A DNA stretch of 64,000 bases. It comes from CAYOUV01 sp963790075 (lineage in GTDB: Bacteria; Chloroflexota; Anaerolineae; Anaerolineales; Villigracilaceae). How positions within the stretch are numbered: the first letter of the stretch is position 1; each line of letters begins with the position of its first letter. The notes under the pieces are model-generated. The model saw only the letters and a program-made list of their open reading frames with translations, ran no database searches and had not been told where the DNA came from. This document shows positions 52,367 to 60,180 of the stretch, one piece after another. The translations under genes were made by a program, and so were the position numbers. The stretch is from assembly GCA_963790075.1 (NCBI GenBank), contig CAWBNG010000003.1, forward strand, positions 682,001 to 746,000, given 5' to 3'.

Positions 52367-53668
52367 ATGCCAACCAACTCAACCCCCACTTACAACTTAA
52401 AAGCCGTCATTACTGAGACGGGTGTCAGCGCGGATACGCTTCGCGCCTGGGAGCGCCGTTACGGGCTGCCGCTGCCAGATCGCTCGGCTGGTGGGCACCG
52501 CCTGTACTCACAACGGGATATTGAAATCATCAAATGGCTGACCGCCCGTCAGCAGGAGGGCTTGAGTATCTCCCATGCGGTCGATCTATGGAACGATTTC
52601 AGCACGGGAGGACACGACCCGCTGGCCGAATCCCATCGAACTGGTTTGCCTGTCATCCAGAACGGACTGCTCGACACAACCCGCAACCAGTGGCTTTCCG
52701 CCTGTTTGTCCTTCAACGAAGCAGCTGCCGAGCAGATCCTGAATCAGGCGTTTGCACTCCACCCGGTGGAAACTGTCTGCCTGGATGTGCTTCAAAAAGG
52801 CATTTCCGAGATTGGCGCACTCTGGTACCGGGGACGCGCCTCGGTCCAGCATGAGCACTTTGCCTCGGCGCTGGCCATCCGCCACCTGGACGCATTGATC
52901 ACTGCCGCCCCGGCTCCAACCCGCGCACAGACCATTTTGATCGGTTGTCCGCCGGATGAGTGGCACACCTTCTCATTGTTGGTCCTGGCTCTGTTCCTGC
53001 GCCGCCGCGGATTAAATGTGGTCTACCTGGGTGCTAACGTCCCACTCTTTCGATTTGACGAAACCATCCGCCAAATCAAACCCGACCTGGTTATTTTAGC
53101 CACTCAGCAACTGCATACTACCGACAATTTGCAGGAAGTGGCGCTCAATCTGGCGCAGGCGGGTTTGCGTATTGGATACGGCGGGCGCATTTTTAATCAA
53201 TCCCCACGCCTGCGCGAACTGATCCCGGCCATATTCCTGGGTCAGGATATCGAAACGGCCCTCAAAAGCATAGAAGAAACGCTCACAGATGGTTACCAAC
53301 CGCCGGTTATTCAACCCATCTCAGAGGCATACCAGTATGCTACACGGGAATTCAAACGACGCCGGGTGATGGTCGAATCACGCCTGATGTTCGACGTGAC
53401 GCAAGTCAATCTACCGGTCGAGAACATGGGCATCGCCAACCAATTCCTGGGAGACAACCTGTCAGCTGCGTTGGCACTGGGCGACATCAGCCTGGTGGGG
53501 AGCGAAATCGACTGGATCAACGCTTACCTCGGCAATGTCCGCCTGGACGAGGACTATCTGGGTCGCTATCTGACTTTGTATGCCAGCGCGGTCGACAAAG
53601 AACTGGGCACCGGTGGGGAACCCATCGTCAGTTGGCTTCACGATATTGTCAAAAGGATGCACAAATAA
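52367..53668 (+). CDS. carH: CarH-like MerR-B12 photoreceptor regulator with extra C-terminal domain
   Basis: Light-sensing repressor: in the dark adenosylcobalamin holds a DNA-binding tetramer; light breaks the Co-C bond and releases DNA. Residues 8-75 are a MerR helix-turn-helix (TYNLKAVITETGVSADTLRA, WERRYGLPLPDRSAGGHRLY). The B12 cap domain has the diagnostic W-x9-EH: W153, E163, H164. The Rossmann part has the lower ligand His candidate H200 (PPDEWHTFSL) and GLNVVYLGANVP. Known CarH proteins are about 300 aa; this one has 433, the extra ~120 C-terminal residues being helical (ALALGDISLVGSEIDWI). It should act on the inverted repeat between crtB and crtI. Confidence 0.9.
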   Translation: MPTNSTPTYNLKAVITETGVSADTLRAWERRYGLPLPDRSAGGHRLYSQRDIEIIKWLTARQQEGLSISHAVDLWNDFSTGGHDPLAESHRTGLPVIQNGLLDTTRNQWLSACLSFNEAAAEQILNQAFALHPVETVCLDVLQKGISEIGALWYRGRASVQHEHFASALAIRHLDALITAAPAPTRAQTILIGCPPDEWHTFSLLVLALFLRRRGLNVVYLGANVPLFRFDETIRQIKPDLVILATQQLHTTDNLQEVALNLAQAGLRIGYGGRIFNQSPRLRELIPAIFLGQDIETALKSIEETLTDGYQPPVIQPISEAYQYATREFKRRRVMVESRLMFDVTQVNLPVENMGIANQFLGDNLSAALALGDISLVGSEIDWINAYLGNVRLDEDYLGRYLTLYASAVDKELGTGGEPIVSWLHDIVKRMHK

Positions 53669-53672
53669 CCCT

Positions 53673-54692
53673 ATGAACCGCAACCAGACTGCCACCCGTA
53701 ATCTTTTGCTGACCGGCATATTGGCCGCGGCTGCCTGCACCGCCGTCATCTGGCTGACGGCCGGGGCGCTGCAAAGCCGCTTCGACGTGGTCAACGAGAA
53801 ATATTTTGCTTTTTACTACCCCTGGCAGACCCGTAACCCTTCCAGCATGGCCTATATCACTGCTTGGGTTGGGTATGCGCTGCACAACATCGCCGCCTGG
53901 GGCATCATCTTTGCCGCCCAGCGCATTCGTCCCAAATATGACCAGGACTTCCGCTGGTTCAACTGGGCCATGCTGGCCGTCAATGCAGGCGGGTACCTGT
54001 TGCACTGGGTGCAGACCCAGCTGTGGTACGACGGGTTGGCAATTGCCGTCCCGGAAGTAACCTCGCAAGGATCAGTAGTGCTGATGCTGGTCTTCATCCT
54101 GATCCTTGAAAATCCGCGCCGCGGCCTGTTCTTCGGCAAAAAAATCAACTTCAAGCAACGCTTCACGCATGTGATCCGCCGCTATCATGGATACCTGTTC
54201 TCCTGGGGCATCATCTACACCTTTTGGTATCACCCCATGGAAAACACCTTCGGGCATCTGGCTGGTTTCTTCTACATGTTCCTACTCCTGGCACAATCGG
54301 TGCTGATCTTCAACCGCGCCCACGTCAACAAATACTGGACATTTGCCCTGGAAACTGTGGTCTTGATTCACGGCACTCTGGTAGCCATCTACCAGGGCAC
54401 AGGCATGTGGCCGATGTTCTTCTTCGGCTTCGGCGCCATGATCGTCCTAACCCAGATTTACGGCCTGGGACTCAAAGCCTGGGTAACGCGTTTGTTTGGG
54501 ATCGGCTTTGCGCTGGCAGCAGGTCTTTTCTACATTCTGAGCGGCGACCTGGCCGGGATCAATGAAGTGATCCGCATCCCATTCATCGAATACGTCTTGA
54601 TATTCGTCTTCTACCTGCTTTTCATCCTCGGCAACGGCATAATTGGTCTGATTCGGCGTAACCGATACCCGTTACCAGCAGGGACAGATTAG
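53673..54692 (+). CDS. Histidine-rich polytopic membrane protein of unknown function
   Basis: A 339-aa protein with about nine membrane helices and many His, Trp and Tyr residues at helix ends (GGYLLHWVQTQLWYDG, RRYHGYLFSWGIIYTFWYHP, NTFGHLAGFF, VVLIHGTLVAIYQG). The repeated His could bind heme or a di-iron centre, but I recognise no family; it does not show the sequence marks of Brp/Blh carotene dioxygenases or of CrtY. It starts four bases after carH, so it belongs to the light-regulated set. A retinal- or carotenoid-related role is possible but unproven. Confidence 0.6.
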   Translation: MNRNQTATRNLLLTGILAAAACTAVIWLTAGALQSRFDVVNEKYFAFYYPWQTRNPSSMAYITAWVGYALHNIAAWGIIFAAQRIRPKYDQDFRWFNWAMLAVNAGGYLLHWVQTQLWYDGLAIAVPEVTSQGSVVLMLVFILILENPRRGLFFGKKINFKQRFTHVIRRYHGYLFSWGIIYTFWYHPMENTFGHLAGFFYMFLLLAQSVLIFNRAHVNKYWTFALETVVLIHGTLVAIYQGTGMWPMFFFGFGAMIVLTQIYGLGLKAWVTRLFGIGFALAAGLFYILSGDLAGINEVIRIPFIEYVLIFVFYLLFILGNGIIGLIRRNRYPLPAGTD

Positions 54693-54702
54693 GGGACTGA
54701 CT

Positions 54703-55542
54703 ATGAAAATTGCCATTGTCACCGACAGCACTTGTGACCTACCGGTCGAAGTCGTGGAACGCCACGGCATCGATATTGTTCCACTACAAATCCAGATGGG
54801 CAATGAGACCCTAATCGACGGCGTCAACCTTACAAAGGAAGAATTTTATCGCCGCCTGCCTGAATATGATCCAGCGCCAACTACGGCTACGCTGGGACCA
54901 GAAATCTTCAGGCAACACTTCGAAGCCCTGGCTGAAATTGGCGTGCAGGCCATTATTTCCATCCACATCTCGGAAACACTCAGCGCTACCATCAACTCTG
55001 CACGCCTGGCCGCCAAAGAATTTACTCGTATTCCCGTCATTGTGCTTGACTCGGGTCAACTCAGCCTGGGATTGGGCTTCCTGGTTGAGAAAGCCGCGCA
55101 ATTGGCAGGAACCGGGCACAAAGTCGAGCAGATTCTGGATGGCTTGAAAAGCCTGATGCCAAAAATCCACGTCTTTGCTGCTCTCGACACACTCGAATAC
55201 CTGCGCCGCAGCGGACGCATGCACGTTGCGATTGCACGTTTTGGCGAATTTCTGCACCTGAAGCCAATACTGCACATGCACCAGGGTAATCCAACGGCGC
55301 ACCGCGTCCGCACTTCCAGGCGAGCCATGGAATGTCTCTTCACCTGGCTTGATGAGTATGCCCCCTTTGAGCAATTGGCTGTTCTTCACGCAGGTGTCGA
55401 ATCTCGAGCGGTAGAACTACGCGACGAAGTCCGCGCTTACCTGCCGGACGCTGAAATCCCTGTGCTACAAATTACTCCCGTACTGGGATCTCATCTTGGC
55501 GTTGGCACACTCGGTTTCGCATGTATCTCAAGAAAGGAATAA
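54703..55542 (+). CDS. DegV family fatty-acid-binding protein
   Basis: A 279-aa DegV protein (FakB-like), which holds a fatty acid for phosphorylation by a FakA kinase. Features: AIVTDSTCDLP at the N-terminus, TTATLGPEIF, the ISIHISETLSATINSARLA block, and DTLEYLRRSGRM. It sits 10 bases after the membrane protein. DegV genes have been noted beside heliorhodopsin genes in other monoderm bacteria, and a heliorhodopsin lies 6 kb downstream in the same run. Confidence 0.92.
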   Translation: MKIAIVTDSTCDLPVEVVERHGIDIVPLQIQMGNETLIDGVNLTKEEFYRRLPEYDPAPTTATLGPEIFRQHFEALAEIGVQAIISIHISETLSATINSARLAAKEFTRIPVIVLDSGQLSLGLGFLVEKAAQLAGTGHKVEQILDGLKSLMPKIHVFAALDTLEYLRRSGRMHVAIARFGEFLHLKPILHMHQGNPTAHRVRTSRRAMECLFTWLDEYAPFEQLAVLHAGVESRAVELRDEVRAYLPDAEIPVLQITPVLGSHLGVGTLGFACISRKE

Positions 55543-55545
55543 ACC

Positions 55546-56331
55546 TTGTCATTTCTCACTCTCTGGCTCAATAGCGGACTCGTTATCCTGGGCCTGATGA
55601 TCCTGCTCTGGCTGGTCAGTCTGGCGTTGAAAGATTCCAGCATTGTGGACATTTTCTGGGGCGCCGGGTTTGTGATCACATTCTGGATCGCCACCTTCCT
55701 CGTCCCTGGAAATTTCCCCACCCGCATTACTCTGCTCGGGATCATCACTACCATTTGGGGGCTGCGCCTATCCTTATACATTTTCTCGCGCAATGCCGGC
55801 AAAGGCGAAGACTTCCGCTATGCCGCCTGGCGTAAAGAGGCAGGCGGTCATTGGTGGTGGCGCAGTTTCTTTAAAGTTTTTATCCTGCAAGGCTTCTTGA
55901 TGTGGCTTATCGCCATCCCGCTTCTGGCTGCACAAACCGGGGAGGCTGCTGGACCGCTTAAATGCCTGGATTACACCGGGCTTGGGCTCTGGCTGGCCGG
56001 TTTCATTTTTGAAGCAGGCAGTGATTGGCAATTGGCACGCTTCAAGTCAAACCCCGAAAACAAAGGCAAGCTGCTCAACACTGGTCTCTGGAGCCTGACG
56101 CGCCACCCCAATTATTTTGGGGATGCCGCCCAATGGTGGGGGTTCTGGTTGATCGCCGCCTCCGCTGGCGCACTTTGGTCGGTCTTCAGCCCCCTCATCA
56201 TGACCTTCCTGCTTATGAAAGTCTCCGGCGTGGTCATGCTCGAAAAAACGCTCAAAGACACCAAACCCGGCTACGCGGACTATGTCGCCCGCACCAGCGC
56301 TTTCTTCCCCTGGCTGCCGCGCAAGAAATAA
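55546..56331 (+). CDS. DUF1295/steroid 5-alpha-reductase-like membrane enzyme
   Basis: A 261-aa membrane protein with about six helices. The C-terminal signature GLWSLTRHPNYFGDAAQWWGFWL, typical of DUF1295 and related NADPH reductases or methyltransferases, is clear. It starts at TTG with AAAGGAAT upstream, three bases past degV. DUF1295 genes recur in LitR/CarH-regulated clusters of other bacteria (from general knowledge), where they act on lipids. Confidence 0.88.
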   Translation: MSFLTLWLNSGLVILGLMILLWLVSLALKDSSIVDIFWGAGFVITFWIATFLVPGNFPTRITLLGIITTIWGLRLSLYIFSRNAGKGEDFRYAAWRKEAGGHWWWRSFFKVFILQGFLMWLIAIPLLAAQTGEAAGPLKCLDYTGLGLWLAGFIFEAGSDWQLARFKSNPENKGKLLNTGLWSLTRHPNYFGDAAQWWGFWLIAASAGALWSVFSPLIMTFLLMKVSGVVMLEKTLKDTKPGYADYVARTSAFFPWLPRKK

Positions 56332-56476
56332 GTGTGTTAGAGCCTCTTAGCAAGAACATTTAGAGAAAAAACTACTTAATGCTAATCGGATGCAGATCGA
56401 AAATCTGGCATGCTGCACAGAAATTCAGCGTCGACGGTGTCCACCTGCATCCCAATCATAAATAAGGAAAAATTAA

Positions 56477-56821
56477 ATGAACATCCTAAAAATTCTGCAA
56501 ATCATCGCCGTCATCGGCACCATCCTAACCGGCCTGGTTGCCTTGTTCTGGCCGCGCAACATCCAGGGCTTCACCGGCCTGACAGCTCCGGGTCCGCGCG
56601 GGATCAGTGAGTTTCGAGCTGTCTTCGGCGGGGCCTTCATCGGGCTGGGATTGGCTGTTTTACTGCTCGGAACACGTGAAGTCTATCAACTGCTGGGCAT
56701 CATGTACCTGGCTATTGGCGCCGTCCGCAGCATTTCGATGCTGGTCGACAAATCGATCGAGCAATCCAACGTGATCAGCCTGGTCATCGAGGTTGTTTTC
56801 GGCTTAATCCTGGTGCTCTAA
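56477..56821 (+). CDS. DUF4345-like small membrane protein
   Basis: A 114-aa protein with four hydrophobic segments. The EFRAVFGGAFIGLGLAVL block matches the DUF4345 pattern. ATG preceded by AAGGAA. Its final A is shared with the next start (TAATG). The 145-base gap before it (56332-56476) holds a small hairpin CAGAT/ATCTG but no promoter I can support. Function unknown. Confidence 0.7.
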   Translation: MNILKILQIIAVIGTILTGLVALFWPRNIQGFTGLTAPGPRGISEFRAVFGGAFIGLGLAVLLLGTREVYQLLGIMYLAIGAVRSISMLVDKSIEQSNVISLVIEVVFGLILVL

Positions 56822-57147
56822 TGAAAGCAGCCAAAACCATTTCCTTCCTTGGCGTAATCGCCATGACCGCCGTGCTCATTTACGGCTTTACCATCGGTGA
56901 CTTTAGCGGCGAGGGCAGCCAATTGCTGTCCATGCCCTGGGGCATCGTCTCACTGGTTGACTTGTATACTGGTTTCACCCTGTTTTCGGCCTGGATCATT
57001 TACCGCGAAAAATCCCTGCCGGTGGCCATCCTGTGGACGATCGCCATGCTGACACTCGGTTTCTTTGCTGGCAGTCTGTACACATTCATTGCCCTGCAAA
57101 AAAGTAATGGCAACTGGCACAAATTCTGGCTGGGCAAATATGCCTGA
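56821..57147 (+). CDS. DUF1475-like membrane protein
   Basis: A 108-aa protein with three membrane helices, containing SMPWGIVSLVDLYTGFTLFS and WIIYREKSLP, characteristic of DUF1475. It overlaps both neighbours by one and eight bases, so the three small membrane genes are co-translated. Function unknown. Confidence 0.75.
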   Translation: MKAAKTISFLGVIAMTAVLIYGFTIGDFSGEGSQLLSMPWGIVSLVDLYTGFTLFSAWIIYREKSLPVAILWTIAMLTLGFFAGSLYTFIALQKSNGNWHKFWLGKYA

Positions 57148-57838
57148 AACCCAAACCACATCCCAGAACAGCAAGTGGCGCGAACTCTTCGAAGAACTCC
57201 GCCTCGTTCTGGGTTCTGGCAATCTGCTGGATGCTATCCTGCCACCGGTCATTTTCCTGATCGTTAACAGTATTTTTGATTTTCAAGCAGCTATGTGGGT
57301 CTCGTTGGGGTTGGCTGTTGTGGTCGCTGCCATGCGCTTAGGACGTAGGCAGTCCCTGCTGTATGCCCTGGCCGGTATTGGCAGTGTGGGACTGGCGATT
57401 GCCATCGTTTGGCTGTTTGGACGGGCGGAGGGGTACTTCCTGCCCGGATTGATCAGCGGCGGCATGACCTTCGCGCTGGCACTGATCAGCATGCTGATCC
57501 GCCGACCATTTGTGGCCTGGACCAGTTTTCTAGCCCGGCGCTGGCCGCTGGAATGGTACTGGCATCCGCTTGTGCGTCCGGCTTATAGCGAAGTCACTCT
57601 GGCCTGGACGGTCTTTTTCGCCGCCCGACTGCTGTGGCAGTTCTCGCTTTTCCAGGCACAGGCTGAAAGTCAACTGGCTCTCGTCAATGCACTCTTGGGC
57701 TGGCCTGCGATGATCGTCCTGCTGGTGCTCAGTTACCTGTACGGCACCTGGCGCTTAAAAAATCTAAAGGGCCCGAGTGTGGACGAATTCCGCTCGCAGG
57801 CTCCCCCGCCCTGGGGAGGGCAAAAGAGAGGTTTCTAA
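57140..57838 (+). CDS. DUF3159-like membrane protein
   Basis: A 232-aa membrane protein with about six helices. ELRLVLGSGNLLDAILPPVI at the N-terminus, LGLAVVVAAMRLGRRQSLLY and RRPFVAWTSFLARRWPLEWY fit DUF3159. The ATG at 57140 overlaps the DUF1475 stop; the longer frame from 57065 is not supported. Its stop TAA overlaps the start of the peroxiredoxin gene. Confidence 0.75.
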   Translation: MPETQTTSQNSKWRELFEELRLVLGSGNLLDAILPPVIFLIVNSIFDFQAAMWVSLGLAVVVAAMRLGRRQSLLYALAGIGSVGLAIAIVWLFGRAEGYFLPGLISGGMTFALALISMLIRRPFVAWTSFLARRWPLEWYWHPLVRPAYSEVTLAWTVFFAARLLWQFSLFQAQAESQLALVNALLGWPAMIVLLVLSYLYGTWRLKNLKGPSVDEFRSQAPPPWGGQKRGF

Positions 57839-58332
57839 TGAGTAACCGTGTTCAACTCGACAAAACTGCACCCGACTTTACACTCACCGATGCCGATGGA
57901 CAGAAGATTCGACTCTCGGATTTTCGGCACAATTCCAATGTACTGTTGGTCTTCAACCGTGGATTCGTCTGACCATTCTGCCAGCGGCACATGGCGCAGT
58001 TGCGTCAGGACTATTCAAAATTTCAGGCCGAGGATATCGTGGTCATTGTGGTCGGACCGGAAGATGCTGGCTCTTTCAAGGAATACTTGCAGGCTCACAA
58101 ACTGCCTTTTACTGGCCTGCCCGATCCGACACACAGCGTTCTCAAACTTTACGGTCAGGAAGTTAACCTGTTCAAGCTGGGACGTATGCCTGCCATGGTA
58201 ATCGTGGACAAACAAGGGATCGCCCGTTACGCCCATTACGGACACGTCATGAGCGATATCCCCAAAAATGAGGAAGTTTTACTTACTTTGCAGGAGCTCA
58301 ATCAAGAAGCACTGCAACGGAGAACAGCATGA
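57838..58332 (+). CDS. Peroxiredoxin-like selenoprotein (AhpC/TSA family, UGA = Sec45)
   Basis: Thioredoxin-fold peroxidase. The frame from ATG 57838 runs through a single UGA (57970-57972) and then continues to 58332, 164 residues in all. Before the UGA is a normal N-terminus (LDKTAPDFTLTDADGQKIRL, SDFRHNSNVLLVFNRGFV); after it PFCQRHMAQL. The motif is thus RGFV-U-PFC, with U exactly where relatives have the peroxidatic Cys of RGxWCPxC; C48 is the partner. GAGAGG precedes the ATG. SelB is encoded at the window's left end, and a hairpin starts at the UGA. Without Sec one would call only 57991-58332. It is coupled by overlaps to both neighbours. Confidence 0.88.
57970..58007 (+). promoter_or_regulatory. 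Candidate bacterial SECIS element
   Basis: A hairpin beginning with the UGA itself: lower stem UGAC/GUCA (57970-57973 with 58004-58007), internal loop, upper stem CUG-CCA/UGG-CAG with a two-base CG bulge, and an 8-base loop GCGGCACA containing GG. Size (38 bases) and position match the 40-base E. coli fdhF design. Inferred by eye. Confidence 0.55.
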
Positions 58333-59190
58333 AAAAACTACAGAATAAGATTGTCGTTGTCACCGGGTCTACACGCGGGTTTGGCCATGCCATTGCCGAA
58401 GCCTTGCTTAAAGCCGGTGCGACCGTCGTCATCACGGGGCGCAGCCAGGAGAGCCTCCAACAAGCATTAATCAGCCTGCAAGCCCTGGGATCGGTCCGAG
58501 GCGAGCTGTGTGATGTCACCATCGAGGGGCAAGTCCATAAACTCGCAGACCGTGTGGTCAACGAATTTGGCCGGATCGACATTTGGATCAATAACGCCGG
58601 ATATTCCTCAGCGGCCGGTCACATCCTCGACTTTTATCCGAGTGAGGCGTTGGAGATGTTCAAAACCAACGACCTGGGAACGCTCTACGGGACCCAGGCA
58701 GCGCTGAAATATATGTTGCCGCGCAAGCAGGGCATACTGGTCAATATCTACGGGGCGGGCAGCTTCCTGAATCCGTCGTCGCCAACCGGCCTGTATGCCG
58801 CGACCAAAGCCTGGATCAGCTCCTTCACTCGCACACTGGCCAAGGAACTCAAAGGCAGCGGTGTGCAGCTGCTCGGTTTTAGCCCCGGCATGATGCTGAC
58901 CGACATGCTGACCAGCCCGACCGTCATCGGCGAGGGCGCTCAAAAGATGATGGAACGTTATGGCTTTGTGCTGCGCTTTCTGGCGCATAAACCGGAGCAA
59001 TCAGCCGAGAAACTGGTCAAGGTGCTGGCGACCAATCGCAAGTCGTTTCTGGAGTACCGCCAGTTCAAACCATGGACCCCGTTCTTGGGTCTGACTTAAA
59101 GTGCTCTGGGAAAACATTACCAAGACCGGCAAGACCCCGGAGTTCGAATTGCAATTTCGGGAAGCCTACAAATTCGAGGGCAAAAAATGA
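58329..59190 (+). CDS. Short-chain dehydrogenase/reductase, 3' end frameshifted
   Basis: NAD(P)-dependent oxidoreductase. GSTRGFGHAIAEALLKAGA (nucleotide motif), NNAGYSSAAG, and the catalytic Tyr-x-x-x-Lys in YAATKAWISSFTR are intact. The open frame stops at 59097 (256 aa), but removing one T from CTGACTTAAAGTG lets it continue as LTKVLWENITKTGKTPEF through LQFREAYKFEGKK to a TGA at 59188 that overlaps the next ATG (ATGA), the junction style of this operon. The extra T is either recent damage or an assembly error; the catalytic part is unaffected. Its start overlaps the selenoprotein stop. Confidence 0.85.
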
Positions 59191-60164
59191 TCCGCAATCA
59201 ATGGTATGTCGTGTTGGAATCGGACGAGGTGGCAGGCCAGCCCGTAGGCGTGACCCGCCTGGGCGAAAAAATGGTCTTTTGGCGCGATCAAGATAAGGTC
59301 GTCCACGCCGCTGTGGACCGCTGTCCGCACCGGGGAGCTGCCCTTAGCCTCGGCAAGATCCAGAAGAATGGGCATCTCCAATGCCCGTTCCACGGCTTTG
59401 AATACGATCCTTCAGGCAGGTGTGTGCTGATCCCTGCCAACGGGCACAACGGGGTCATCCCCAACGCCATGCAGCTGCAAACCTATCCAACCCACGAAGC
59501 GTACGGGCTGATCTGGATCTGGTGGGGTAACCCATCCCCGGAAGAATTGGCCAAACCGACCTTTTTTGATAACCTTGACGACTCTTTCTACTACGGCTCA
59601 GTCCATGACCCGTGGGAGGCGCATTACTCGCGTGTCATCGAAAATCAGTTGGATGTGGTTCACCTGCCATTTGTACATGCCAGGACGATCGGTCGCGGCA
59701 ACCGCATGCTCGTCGACGGTCCGCTGGTGGTGTGGAAAGGCGACAAGATGCTTTACACCTACGTCTTCAACCGCCTGGACGATGGCACGCCACCGCGCAA
59801 ACCGAGCGAACTCTCGCCTAAATCCGCAACCAGCGTCCACTTGGAATTCATCTTCCCCAACCTGTGGCAGAACTACATCAGCGAGAACGTGCGCATCCTG
59901 GCCGCTTTCGTCCCGGTGGACGATGACCGCAGCTTGCTTTACCTGCGCTTCTACCAGAACTTCCTGCGCGTGCCCTGGCTAGGGAAACTGGCTGCCCGCA
60001 TTGCAATGCCGAGTAATGTCTACATCGCCCACGAAGATCGCCGGGTGGTTATCACCCAGCAACCCAAGGCTACCAGTCTAAAAATCGACGAAACCCTGAT
60101 TCAGGGCGACCTGCCGATCATCGAGTATCGCCGTCGCCGTGAATTATTGAAACGCCAATCCTAA
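59187..60164 (+). CDS. Rieske (2Fe-2S) oxygenase
   Basis: Terminal oxygenase component of the ring-hydroxylating type. The 325-aa protein has the Rieske cluster ligands in DRCPHRGAALS and LQCPFHGFEYD, and the mononuclear iron site in ENQLDVVHLPFVHARTIG (D/N...H....H). It resembles the pheophorbide-oxygenase/vanillate-demethylase-like group. No reductase gene is adjacent. It may hydroxylate a carotenoid or lipid in this island; that is speculation. The start overlaps the restored stop of the dehydrogenase gene. Confidence 0.92.
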   Translation: MIRNQWYVVLESDEVAGQPVGVTRLGEKMVFWRDQDKVVHAAVDRCPHRGAALSLGKIQKNGHLQCPFHGFEYDPSGRCVLIPANGHNGVIPNAMQLQTYPTHEAYGLIWIWWGNPSPEELAKPTFFDNLDDSFYYGSVHDPWEAHYSRVIENQLDVVHLPFVHARTIGRGNRMLVDGPLVVWKGDKMLYTYVFNRLDDGTPPRKPSELSPKSATSVHLEFIFPNLWQNYISENVRILAAFVPVDDDRSLLYLRFYQNFLRVPWLGKLAARIAMPSNVYIAHEDRRVVITQQPKATSLKIDETLIQGDLPIIEYRRRRELLKRQS

Positions 60165-60180
60165 TCTTTTAGAGGTTTTT

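Noticed and set aside
57991..58332. Stand-alone thioredoxin-like ORF starting at Met after the UGA
   Set aside because: It would lack the N-terminal strand and the active-site position; the upstream frame and overlaps show one gene read through UGA.
59101..59190. A separate 29-aa GTG-started small protein
   Set aside because: It has no ribosome-binding site, and a one-base correction makes it the natural C-terminus of the dehydrogenase.
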